Positions 1 to 10,956 of a stretch of DNA of 64,000 nt are shown one piece after another. The notes under the pieces are model-generated. The model worked only from the letters and a program-made list of their open reading frames with translations, was not told the origin of the DNA and ran no database searches. Origin of the DNA: Rapana venosa (taxonomy: Eukaryota > Mollusca > Gastropoda > Neogastropoda > Muricidae); NCBI GenBank assembly GCA_028751875.1, contig CM054140.1, forward strand, positions 20,481,493 to 20,545,492, in the 5' to 3' direction. A program made the translations under genes and the position numbers. Position 1 is the first letter of the stretch; each line of letters opens with the position of its first letter.

Positions 1-198
1 TATTATAAAATTATACTCATTTAAAAGCATATTATCTCTTCTTTCCAGTGATCTATAGCTTAACACATTTAATTCAGTTTTATATATCAATATCAAGGGT
101 TGTTTGAGCCCACCATGCTCCAAAACAATGCTAGCCAATGTTAATTCAGCCAATAGAAGTGAGGCTTGTTGCTGTTTATTTAGCGCTACTAGGGTTAA
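1..198 (+). mobile_element. TTAA element family A, right end only
   Basis: The right part of the family A element seen in full at 24263-25363. It ends in GCGCTACTAGGG followed by TTAA at 195-198. The left part is outside the window. It lies in the HADHA intron following exon 681-548. Confidence 0.75.
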
Positions 199-299
199 AA
201 GTTTACTTTCACAATTAGTATTGCCCAACATCCATCCATCATCTGAAGAACAGCATGTTCACTCTATGCTGTCGTATTTGTGTTATTGGCCTTCAAAGC

Positions 300-470
300 T
301 AAGATTATATGGAGCCATCACAAACCCACCAAAAACTCCAAAGAACAACTTCTTCATGAAATTTACCCTCAAAGCTAAGATTATATGGAGCCAAGACAAT
401 CCCACCCAAAACTCCAAAGAACAAACTCTACACTGTCACATTCATGTTATTCATTCTCAACTCTAGACTT
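300..470 (+). repeat. Two-copy local tandem duplication
   Basis: CTAAGATTATATGGAGCCA and the following CCCA-rich sequence ending in AACTCCAAAGAACAA occur twice, about 78 bp apart (from about 300 and about 378). No function is visible. Confidence 0.7.
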
Positions 471-547
471 AAGCCATCACAGCCCTACCGAAAGTCCATG
501 GGAAAAATAGCCCTATCAACATTACAACAGCTAAAGGGACTACTGAC

Positions 548-2213
548 CTAATGTCTGCACCAGCCACAAAAACGTCTGGTTTGGAGGAGATGAGGACGAT
601 GCCTTTGTAGGCCGGGTTGGTCTGAGTTTCTTTCAACACATCCACAAACTCTGCCTGCATTCCCTTGGTCAGGGTGTTCACCTGGGATGGGAAAACAGAA
701 AACCATTCTTTATCATGACACATCCTTTAGCATGATAGTAACAGAACACCACCACCATTTTACAATGACAGAGACCACCATTCTACATGACTTCAAGTCA
801 CTGAAACTGTACTTGCTCTGTAAACTATATTATATATACAGCTTGTGGTATTCCCCATTTGGCTCTAGCAAAATAGCAGTAGCAGCAACAGCAGCAGTAG
901 TATTAATGATAATAAAATAACACCATTATTATGAATTTCATCCTGCCCCCCTTCTCCCATATAAGTCTGCACAATGTACTGACATTAACAATCTTAATTG
1001 GTCATAACATGCACTTCATTAAAGCAGATACTCTAAACGAACCCCACTAGCTAGCTAAATTAAACTAACCATGGGTAAAATTACCATTTAGATCATATAC
1101 ATGACAAAGCACAGGCAACAGGTGGTCAGTTTCCATGTTGTACACTGTCCACATACTTCTTCTTCCTTTTTTGTCATATGTGACCTGTTTTTACGAAATG
1201 AGTCTTAACTTGCACACAGTGAAAAGGAGAGAGGCCCAAAAAAGGGAAGGTGCCGTCCACTTTGCCAATTTTGACTTTTAATCAAAAATGGAATCTGTAG
1301 CCATTAAATTTCCTATCTATATGTTTGAAAAGGTTAGATTTGATTTTTAAATGCGTTTTTAAACAGTTTTTATCGACCCACCCTACAGCAGTTTTCCAGT
1401 GTCCTTCATCATTACAACCGTGATTTCAGTCATCTCGTTATCCTTACCCCTGACAGGGCCCCACACATGTCATACACCATTGGAAAGGCTGTGATCTATA
1501 TTTTCCATTTCACGCAGCCTTAACGTGAAATCTAACCAATCAGAAATACTGCTTCGAGTTATTTAGGTATAAACGAAACCTGAAAGCTCGAGAAGATCGA
1601 CCAATGAGAGTTGAGGACACACACTGCCTGTAGTAACCAACAAGCAGCTGGTCTATGATTGGTTGGGAGGGGTTTCACTGGCGACATATCTGTTCTATTT
1701 TTAGAAACGCATGGCTGGGAAACTTTGCTGTTTGCAAAGAATAATGGGCATTATGGCTCATTTCTAGCTGATCTTCCACTCTGCCAATAGCAGATCAGTA
1801 CAAACCAGGTGTATTATTTACCAAATATTCTGCTGCATCTTGTGAAGACAAAAAAATAAAACGATCGTGATGTGATGAAAGCCCCGAGTAACTTCGCGAG
1901 TGGGCTTGAATGAAATGAACTGCGATCTGTGTGTTAGGGTTCAAGGTTAGATGTAGAAGCACTGGTACCTGCATGTAATGTTAATAAACATGGGTATGCA
2001 TACAGATCAAAGCTGCAGATCTAGACTGTTCAGATCACACTACTGGGGAGACTTTTAGCATTTCAGCTGTTAGTGCATGACATGAGAAAATGTGGGAGCC
2101 GTTTTAAACTTACTTGACTGTCATATGTGTGTGTGTGTGTGTGTGTGTGTGGTTGTTGTTGTTGTTAAACCGAATGAACTAGTTGGGTGTGTGTGTGTGT
2201 GTGTGTGTTTTGG

Positions 2214-2244
<31 letters not shown>

Positions 2245-2416
2245 AAAATGATCAAGTCAAAATGATCTTTATTGAGAGTAAAAGATTTAAGTTTATACAG
2301 CTTTTTTTCATCCTTCCCCACACAGCGCGCGCGTGCGTGTGTGTGTGTGGTTTTTCTTCTCTATTTTTAAAGATCATTTTCTTTCAAGGGTAATGAATAA
2401 GTAATCTTTTTGTGTG

Positions 2417-2466
<50 letters not shown>

Positions 2467-5400
2467 CTTTGATTGTTTTGATTCAAGGAAAATGAATGAG
2501 TACTCTATTGTTTATTTTACATGCAGTCTCTGTGTCCCAGGGGAGGAGGGGGGGGGGGGGGGGGTGTTGTGAGCTACATATCACAGCAATGACAGTCAAT
2601 ATATACATGATTTTTTGTATGATGCTGTGAAATGGTATGTTTTAACACCATGCCAAATTTGGCTATCATCAGTTGAATAGAAGTACCCATTGCTAAGGTG
2701 TTAGTTAGCTAGAGTGGTGAAAAACTTTAAACCCGATTTTCTCAGAATGTGACATCGCTGTGTCACCCATTTCAAACACCCATAACTTTGTCAGTTTTAT
2801 AGGTAGAATAATGTATCATACATCAAAAGAAAGGTAATGATCTGTAGATTTCAGAAAATGTAACAACTCAATTTGACCCAATTATACCTTAAGACTCCTT
2901 TTGTAAAAACGGGTCACATATTTCTCCCAGGGGAGGTTTGACATCGATGAGCCTTCTCCATCTCTCTCTGTTTTGAGCTTCCTCCTTAGTTATGCCCCTT
3001 TCTCTAAGATCATCTGCAATACAGGTAGCCCAGATTTTGCTAGGTCTTCCCTTAGGTCTCTTTCCATCCACTACGAAGTTCATTGCTCTTTTTATGATGT
3101 GGTGGTCTGCTTTCCGTTGAACATGCCCAAACCAGCGCAGTCTAATGGTACTAGCTACAGACTTCAGATCATCAACTTTGCACATTCTCCATAGTTCTTT
3201 ATTCGTGATCCTGTCTTCCCATTTGATCTTTGTCATGTAGCGTAGCATTAGACAGAAAATTTACAATTTAGCTCATGAATCAGCAAATTTCCAAGTTATT
3301 ATCTGACAAGTGAACTGTGCTATGCATTGTAATAGATGACTGGTTAAAGCAGAAGCAGTCTTCCATTTATCTCAGAAACATCAAAATTATTAATAATTAA
3401 TATGGGCATGTGATGACAACATTGGTCAACAGCTCACTTCTGCTGCCCGGTAGGTCAGCTGGGCATGCCAAGTCAACCATTAATTATTAACTGCCACATC
3501 AGTTCACTGATGCAGACAAACATAGATCTACATCCCACATGAACGCCAATTCATTTTTTTATTTTGAATTCAGTCCTTGGCCAGAGCTCTGACGTTCACT
3601 AATGGTGATATTTTTACTAATGTGACCATTTTTGCCTGCAAATTCAACCATATGATCATCTCCCTACATGAACAGCAGCTACCATGAGCAGCAAGGAAAA
3701 CAGAACCCTATCACTATCACGTGCAATCAATAATGAACAGACAAAAAAGCATGAGGGAAAACAGAACATTATCAGGCACAATCAATCCTGAACAGACAAG
3801 AAAGCAGCAGAGAAAACAGAACCCTAACAGTATCAGGCACAATCAATAATGAACAGACAAAAAAAGAGCAGAGAAAACAGAACCCTATCAGTATCAGGCA
3901 CAATCAATAATGAACAGACAAAAAAAGCAGCAGAGAAAACAGAACCCAATCAGTATCACACACAGCCAATCATGATCAGACACAAAAGCAGCAGGGAACA
4001 TAACCGTATCTTGTGCAATCAATAACGAACAGACAGAAAAAGCACCAAAGAAAACAGAACCGTATCAGGCACAATCAATCATGAATGGACACATGTCATG
4101 CTCTACTTGCTATTATAATTTGTGAAAAAGCATACGTTATTCTACCAGAAAAATTTCTATGACTGCTCAGCTTTAATAAGATGGGACATGGGGAGTTGTA
4201 GATGATAAAAAAAATTGCTATGAGTTAATGCTTGTAATCACTTATAAATCCACAAACTACTTTATTTCACACACTGTTGCCACAGAAACAATGCAACAAG
4301 CCACCACAACTATAGATTTTAATCTTCTAACTTTGAAATGTTAACAGAAGAGTTCTGTTTTCATAGACTTGTTTCATAAGCTAAATTCTTCAAGTTTATT
4401 CTCAAAATACTCATACTTGCATATAATTATAGCAATTTATTCTTTAACAAAGTAACAACAACAAAACCACCATGTTTGGCAACATGTACTCCTCGGCTTA
4501 ACTTTAACTGAAATACTGTGACCTTGTGAGGGACATTTCCAATTTAGTGACTCCTGCCACAAAATAATATTACAATAGCCTAAAAATTCTAACTATTCAT
4601 GCACAAAAAAATAAGTGTAGGATGGAATTTAAAAATACATCTCACTCACAAACCCCTGACCTATACAATAGCATTCCATCAGAATAAAAGCCTGTTAAGC
4701 ATCTATTTACATTTCAACAACAGCATGTATTTATCGCATGTTACAGTCACACAACAGTGGTTCCATTTAGCACTCCACCCCTCACCCCTACCCCACCTCC
4801 TTCCCGTGCTTCTCATGTTTCAGTGTCTCTGGTGAGTGCATGAGTATTTTTTTTCTTTATTATTCTTTCATTTCCACGATAATGGAATAAGCACTTGTTT
4901 TTTTTTCATCCAGTCTCCATGTGCATGCAGTTTCATAAATTAGGAGGGGTGGGGGTGTCTGTATTTGTTTCCCTATTGGAGTGGCTTTTTTCTATGAATT
5001 TTGCCAGGGACAACTCTCTTGTTGCTGTGGGTTCTTTTACGTGTGCTGAATAATTTTGAGTAACACACAGGACATCCGTTTATCGTCTCATCCGAATGAC
5101 TAGCGCCCAGACCACCACTCATGGTCTACTGGATGGGGGAAAAGTTTCGGGCCCAAATGGTGCACTGCATGAGTGTGCGTGTGTGTGTGTGAGCATGCAT
5201 GCGTGTGTGCGCATGCATGCGTGCATGTGAGTGATTAAAGTTGCAAGTTTGCATAAGTATCTGTACACACGTGTATTCTCACACTGCTTTTATCTTTTAC
5301 TGTAATTTTCTTTCAAGTCCTCATAATTAGAAATGTAAACCACAGAAATTACCTTTGAATCAGGATCATCAAATCGGATGACTGCAATATCTCCATAGCT

Positions 5401-8400
5401 TGAATCCAGTTTTAAATATTTCCCTGAAACAAAACAATCTTATCTACATACACATGTAATTATATTGTCTAAATCATCTGAATGGGACTGATGCTAGATA
5501 TATATTATCATAAACATTGCTTTGTAAGATTTTTTTTTAAACAAAGAAAGAAAAAGGGAAAATAACAGCAGCTATTGTTATTATTTTGGAACAGTAGTTT
5601 GTTCACAAGGGGAAAAACTGTAAAACAAAATATTTACCTCAAATTTTTGTAAAAAGTTTGAATACTCTTCAAACTGAAAGGTTTGCACATGTATCCTAAG
5701 ACAAAGTCTGATGATTATTGAGGAGAGGTCATGTTAAAGATGGGACCTATCGTCACTCCAGAGCATCTTCCTTTGATGACTTACCCAATCTGACACAACC
5801 ACTACACTACCACTGTCACCAGTTTTAGAAGATGCTTTCAAACAAGTCGGATGCACTGGGCCTGACTTGTCAGGCGCTAAACTGCAGAACAACACATTTT
5901 CGTGCATATGACAGACATCAGTAATTGCTGTCTGAGCATTTGATGAAGAAGAAGTATATGTGAGGAAGAAAAAGCATCACTGAACTCTGCCAATAACTCA
6001 GCAGCAGCACAGGGCCCTCCTACTGCTGACCCTGATGTGGTCTGTCAATATACAGGCTTATAGTCAGGCAGGGTACTGGAGGACAAGCATTTTTCCCTGA
6101 AATGGTTTGGGGGTCCTGGGGCAGAGCCCCTTGTGGGGGTCAGGGGGCAACGCCCCCTGAAGCTGAAGGGTTTTCAGCAATTATAGCCTGTAAAAAAGCC
6201 TCTCCTTAAACTAATTTCAGTTCTTCATACTAAGCAATTTCTGCCCTAAAATAAGCTCTCCTAGAATGACTTTATGAGTCATTTCTTAAACCAAAGGAGG
6301 TTTTATACCCAAGTAATCACATAGCAAAAATGAGGATATATTTAGACAGATGTGCACAAACACAGATAGAGGAAGAGAGAGGAAGGAGACGCAAACAGAG
6401 AGAGAGAGAGAGAGGGGGGGGGGGGGGGGAGTACATGGAATAATACCAAAAAAAGCATGTGTGAGTGGGTGAGAGAGAGAGAAAGAAAGAGAAAGAGAGA
6501 GATGAAGAGAGAGAAGAGGGGGGGGGGGGGGTGTGCACTCCCTGAAAAAGAAGGGGGAGGCTGCTCCATCTGCTGATTGTTATGCTTACAAGCATTGCTC
6601 TCTGACCACAAGCCAGGACTGAAGTGGAATAGCCAGTGAAAGCCCCCCCACCCCCATCCACTCTCCTTCTTCCTACCATCTCCCTGCACAGTAGGCTAGT
6701 CCCTCCCTTTCATGAAACCCAATACCCATTTTTGATACACATGGTCCCCTTCACTTGCTACCTAGGCTAGTGATGACTTTCACCAGGTGTCAAGCAGAGA
6801 AGGGAAGTAATCCACATGGAAGAGATACATCCTTTGGTTACATGGGTTTCATTTTTTTCTCCTTTTTAAAAAAATAAGTCCCCCCCCCCCCAGCAAATTT
6901 TGCTGAGATGTACCATGCCTGATAGTTCCCATAAGATGGCTTCAAGATCATAACAGGAGGAGCCTGAGGATGCTCTGTCACTGTGACAAGATCATGATGA
7001 GTTCTATGAGAGCAACAGAGAAGCATGGGGGCAGCAGCAAAAGCATCACAAAAGATGTAGTAAATTGCAGGCACGCTCACACACAATACGCGCAAATATT
7101 CGCACACACACATGCACGCACACGCGCAAATATTCACACACACACATGCACGCACACATGCGTGTGCACGCATGCACACACACACACCACAAACACACTC
7201 TTACTCCACCCTCATACACTACTGAGAAATGCTGTTCAACAACATAACAGATGGGATGTAGCTCTCCTTGTTATAAAAATAACTGGCTTGATTGCATAAA
7301 ATGTAACAGCTGTTTTAATTACAATATTCATATTAAACAAAATTTCTCATGTCACAAATAAAACTCTGTTAACTGCAGAGTATAATGTATATCAGAGTGA
7401 TGTATAAAGTGATGTGGAGAAAATAAAACTGTTGTTGTTGTTTTTAAAATGATAACGGGAAACTTAAATCTGATGTTTCTTTCTTTTTTTACTTTCTTAG
7501 TTTCTATATTTCTTAGTAAAGTTAGTTTCTATCAGTATTCACTGAGAGAGAGAGACAGAGACAACACAGAGCATTTTAGCTACAGACACTTAAACCCCTG
7601 AGCATAAAATAAAACTTTCATAGCACTAGCAACACCGCAATACTCATACCTGCCAATGCAGAGGTTGTAGATATTTGCCGGCTGAGACATCGTACTGCAA
7701 AAACAAAAAAACAAAAAAAACTCATCAAAGTTTAATACACTCACAATAGCGTCTCCAGCCATATCTTATAGCTTCGTTCAGTAGTGTCACTTAACTCTGA
7801 CATGAAATATAAAGGATTTCTACTAGCACCTGGTAAAAGTGAGATCCAGCATAAGTCTATGTTAGATATTCCATTTTACTTTTTAAATAAATAAAACCAC
7901 AATTCTAAACAGTACACAGTACATTAGACTATATAACACTTTTTTTTTTAATTTAGAAAAAAGAGAAACAGTGTCCCATAACCTAGGCGGTCATAAGAAG
8001 AAAACTGACTCAGCTCCTCCAGGAACCAGCATCTTGATGGTGGCATCTACTTAAGGGCTATATTAACGCCAATACGTGCAAACGGTCACCCATCCACAAG
8101 GCAATCATGCTCAATGCTGCTTAACTTTCACTTGGGGAGAGCGAGTACTCCATCCACTTAACTAACCTGTGTCCCCAAATGTTATCAAAATAAATCATTT
8201 TCAGTTATATATTCCTTTTTAATAGCTTCTAATCTTTGATGTTCTGCATCCAGAATATCAAAGATTGGACTAGCCTTGATATGGAACTGTTGCAGCAAAC
8301 GGCTGAAGACAAATCATCCTGGAGTAAAGTAATGCATCAGGCATGCCCCCATCCCCCTTCCACTCCAGATGACCATTTTAGTCAAGGGACTGCTAATGCT

Positions 8401-8955
8401 GATGATGAGTGAAGAATTACCCGATTCTATTAGAAAATCAAAAATTCCAACAACAATACAAGTAACTACAGTTTTCTGCTGAAGCTTATTATCCTTACCA
8501 TTTATAAACATGCATCAAAGTTTCCTTTCAGGAAGTAAAACCCCAAGAAGTATCTTTACTAGTACTATATTGTTTCAAAACAAACTACAAAGGAATAAAA
8601 TAATTTAGTGTGTGGAATTCATATAGCACTTAATTTTGTAAAGCAAACAAATCAAAGCACTTGAAATTTCAATATGCTTACATCTTCTCTATGGGAGGTT
8701 TATCTAAATACACACTGGGTTAGTAGCAGGATCATTAGCAAGAAATAATGCTATTTGAGCACTTCATTACTAGAATAAAAAATAATGAGGGCGAGGTGGA
8801 GTGGGCAAGGTAGGGAGGCGAGGTGGAGTGGGCAGGGTAGGGAGGCAAGGGGTGCACCTGTTGCATCAATATATCATTATGATGATGATGATATATATAC
8901 TAATATATATAGAGAGAGAGAGAAGTAAGTAAGTGTGTGTGTGTGCGTGTGTGTG

Positions 8956-8994
<39 letters not shown>

Positions 8995-10644
8995 ATGAAA
9001 TGAATATTCACCACAAACTATGATACTTTTCATAGGTAAGAAGTGACTTTTCAAAACAGGAAGGACTTTTCTTATCTGAGAATCTTACTTTAAAAAACCA
9101 TCACAAGCACCAACTTTAAAAAACTGTAAAAACTTTACTTTCCCAAAACATCATCTACAGCAAGATCTTATGGTCATTTTCAAATGCAACTAATTTCAAT
9201 CTGATCAAGTCTTATACACCAATATATTTAGATTGACAATAACATCCCCTCCCCCCTCCCAAAAGAAAACACACAGAAAAAAGAATTGTCTCTTTAGCTT
9301 ACAGTACATGTGATCTTGAATGGTTGCCTGCTTACTAGTTAATTCAATATACCTACATAATTGCATTAATTCAGTTAAAACACACAGCTTCTTTTTAGAT
9401 CTTCCATGGGAGTGATTTGTGATTTTAATGTACCAACAGCAAAAAAAGCTAATATTATTGTTTCATAAAGACTTGCATTCAGGCATATTAGCTGCAGAAA
9501 ACCCTCATAAAGCAAGCAAGAAGCAACTCACAAAACTGAGAAGTATGTAAGGTTTTTGGCAAAACACAAGAAATCCCATCCAAACATCAGTATGACTATG
9601 AGCATGTTGACCAATAAACTATAAAGACGAGACCAATCCATCAAATGTAAAAACTGGTTAACTGTTGGCAGTGTTGCTTACAATCCCTACAAAATCTAGG
9701 TTTAAAAATGAGCCCTTTTTTCCTTAGTTTTTGATAACAAGTCACAATTTGAAACTGACGAAAAAAACCTGCTTTGTGTGACTAGTGAATAAGTATTATA
9801 ATGACCAGTACTGATAGTGTGACACTGAGAATGTGTGCATGCACAATTACATGGTGTGTGCTGTGTGTGCATGAACTCATTGAACTGTGATGATGATGGT
9901 GATGATGATGTAAAGAAATAGGCTGATCATAATTTTTTTTATAAAATGCCTATCACATCACATAAGCCTACTATCTTCAAAACTATATAGTATATTTTTA
10001 GTGTTTAAGAGAGAAATGTGTTTTTTTTTAATTCACTCTTTATGACAAATAATTTTGTTGTGGTGGTTATTACATCCCAGGAATATTTCCGATTTGGGGA
10101 CTGTGTGACAAAGAATGAGTGACCGAGCAAGTTCTTTATTTTTACTTTTAGTTTTACTGTTTCTCACTTTCTGCTATTTCTCAGCTTATCTGCTTTGCTG
10201 AGATAGCAAAGGCACAGACAACCCTCAAGCTAAATCTTAAAGGCAAATGGCAAAAATAACAAAATCTACCCCCCCCCCCCAAATCGAACAGAATAGTGAC
10301 AATACGAATACATATTGCCAACTAGGCCTATAGCAAGAGGCCTAGGCCTAGCAGACTCAAGTTTGGGGGTTGTCTGCAAACAAGTGCTACTAGTCTATTC
10401 ACTTGCCCTCGGGAGTTTAGAGGATCTGGATCTGGATCTGGATCAATACGTCGCAGTAACCACTTCTGGACAGTCTGGATGATTTTGTATAAACAATAAG
10501 AATTAACTCACAATTACTGAAACATAAAAATAACATAATCACTATGTACTTAAAAATCTCACACTCACATCTCCTGTTGAAAATGCCTGTTTTGCAAGCG
10601 CTCTGAGCCGCCCAAGCCATTCTCATGCAAGCCATGTTGTTCAA
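548..10644 (-). CDS. HADHA: Trifunctional enzyme subunit alpha, mitochondrial (first four coding exons, partial)
   Basis: Exons on the minus strand are 10644-10569, 7694-7650, 5423-5353 and 681-548, all with GT-AG borders and compatible phases (1, 1, 0, 2). They give 108 residues plus part of a codon; the rest lies beyond the left edge. The first 40 or so residues are rich in R, S, A and lack acidic residues (e.g. FNRRLRCLSRQIS), as expected for a mitochondrial presequence. The crotonase fold follows: GDIAVIRFDDPDSKVNTL and then VLISSKPDVFVAGADI, where AGADI is the oxyanion-hole region of the enoyl-CoA hydratase domain. In the family this subunit carries long-chain enoyl-CoA hydratase and 3-hydroxyacyl-CoA dehydrogenase in the matrix-side inner-membrane complex with HADHB. 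The start at 10644 opens the frame; in-frame ATGs at 10635 and 10626 are alternatives. The dehydrogenase half is outside the window. Confidence 0.95.
682..2120. other. HADHA intron 3, gene-distal part: no recognisable feature
   Basis: AT-rich intron without coding potential. A moderately GC-richer patch at about 1380-1740 has no open frame or known repeat that I can identify. Confidence 0.5.
2125..2464. repeat. Cluster of (GT)n microsatellites
   Basis: (GT)n tracts at about 2125-2151, 2187-2241, 2330-2350 and 2418-2464 are interrupted by unique sequence. A G-tract follows at about 2541-2564. Confidence 0.95.
2889..3248 (-). pseudogene. Non-LTR retrotransposon fragment (C-terminal end of the polyprotein)
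   Basis: An open frame of about 119 codons with LRWFGHVQRK, then GKRPKGRPSKIW and NRERWRRLI. This is the conserved region just after the reverse transcriptase domain in many animal LINE polyproteins. The catalytic domain is absent, so this is a 5'-truncated remnant inside HADHA intron 3. Confidence 0.75.
3690..4095. repeat. Minisatellite, about 65-bp unit, about six diverged copies
   Basis: The unit holds AACAGAACCCTATCAGTATC, then GGCACAATCAATAATGAACAG and a variable A-rich run with AGCAGCAG. Copies differ by small indels and substitutions. Confidence 0.8.
4835..5165 (-). repeat. tRNA-derived SINE, family S2, plus a tail fragment of family S3
   Basis: 4957-5165 matches the body of the SINE at 48115-48530: the CTATTGGAGTGGC block, TTTTGCCAGGGACAACTCTC, the GTTCTTTTACGTGTGCTGA block, and the CACTCATGGTCTA block. 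The tRNA-like head is missing. 4835-4912 resembles the AATGGAATAAGCACTT tail of family S3. Boundaries are approximate. Confidence 0.65.
6090..6310. repeat. Dispersed repeat with G-rich inverted motifs
   Basis: GGGGCAGAGCCCC and AGGGGGCAACGCCCCCT are near-perfect short palindromes 15 bp apart. They are followed by an AT-rich region with AGCTCTCCTAGAATGACTT. Repeats of this style are common in invertebrate genomes; the family was not identified. Confidence 0.4.
6393..6530. repeat. (GA)n and poly-G simple repeats
   Basis: GA-rich tract with two G runs (about 6414-6429 and 6518-6531). Open frames read through it are low-complexity and not genes. Confidence 0.9.
7974..8177 (-). repeat. tRNA-derived SINE, family S1 (diverged)
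   Basis: On the plus strand it shows CCCATAACCTA, then CAAACGGTCACCCATCCA and GGGGAGAGCGAGTACTCC, in the same order as the better copies at 23408 and 40055. It lies in HADHA intron 1. Confidence 0.65.
8600..8700 (-). repeat. LINE 3'-tail fragment
   Basis: Read on the minus strand it contains AAGTGCTTTGATTTGTTTGC and AGTGCTATATGAATTCCA, matching the 3' end of the LINE at 28.8-30.1 kb (AAGCGCTTTGATTTGTCTG, AGTGCTATATAAATTCCA). Confidence 0.6.
8933..8991. repeat. (GT)n microsatellite
   Basis: Almost pure GT with three GC interruptions, next to a short (AT)n/(GA)n block at about 8891-8920. Confidence 0.95.
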
Positions 10645-10956
10645 TGGGTACTGTAGGCCTACCGGCTGAACTTTGAACTAACGTTGCCTGGCCGAGAGTT
10701 TCGGGCCTGTCTCGAAATCGAAAGTTGATGTGGTTTGTCCAGGTTTTTTACTACAGTTATTCTATCAATTTTTCCCTTTGAAAAATACAATATATTTCAC
10801 ACATTTAATTTTTTGATTATACATTAGTAAACAATCATGAAAATCCGTAATTAACTGGCTTATTTTCTTATCATGTATAAACTCAAATGAAAGAGTTATC
10901 CAACCTTCCTGTGCATCACATGACTTGCCAAACGAGATTTGACATCCAGCATCAGC
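10645..10956. promoter_or_regulatory. Presumed bidirectional HADHA/HADHB promoter
   Basis: Only 312 bp separate the HADHA ATG (minus) from the HADHB ATG (plus). The HADHA-proximal half holds several CpGs (around 10661-10720), and the HADHB side is AT-rich. No TATA box is obvious in either direction. A perfect DR1 repeat lies at 10667-10679. The two genes are head to head in vertebrates as well, where they share a promoter region. Transcription start sites cannot be read from the sequence, so the exact core promoter is inferred. Confidence 0.75.
10667..10679. promoter_or_regulatory. DR1 nuclear-receptor-type element
   Basis: TGAACT-T-TGAACT is a perfect direct repeat with a one-base spacer; on the other strand it reads AGTTCA-A-AGTTCA. 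This is the half-site spacing bound by HNF4 homodimers and RXR heterodimers such as PPAR/RXR, which control fatty-acid oxidation genes in vertebrates. It lies 23 bp upstream of the HADHA ATG, so it may fall in the 5' UTR or at the start site. Function is inferred. Confidence 0.45.

Noticed and set aside
3690..4095. Possible CRISPR-like array
   Set aside because: Repeats are diverged and directly tandem without unique spacers, in an animal intron.
6317..6689. Two overlapping 115-120 codon minus-strand ORFs
   Set aside because: They are made of Pro/Leu/Ser runs from GA and G tracts, with no splice or family support.
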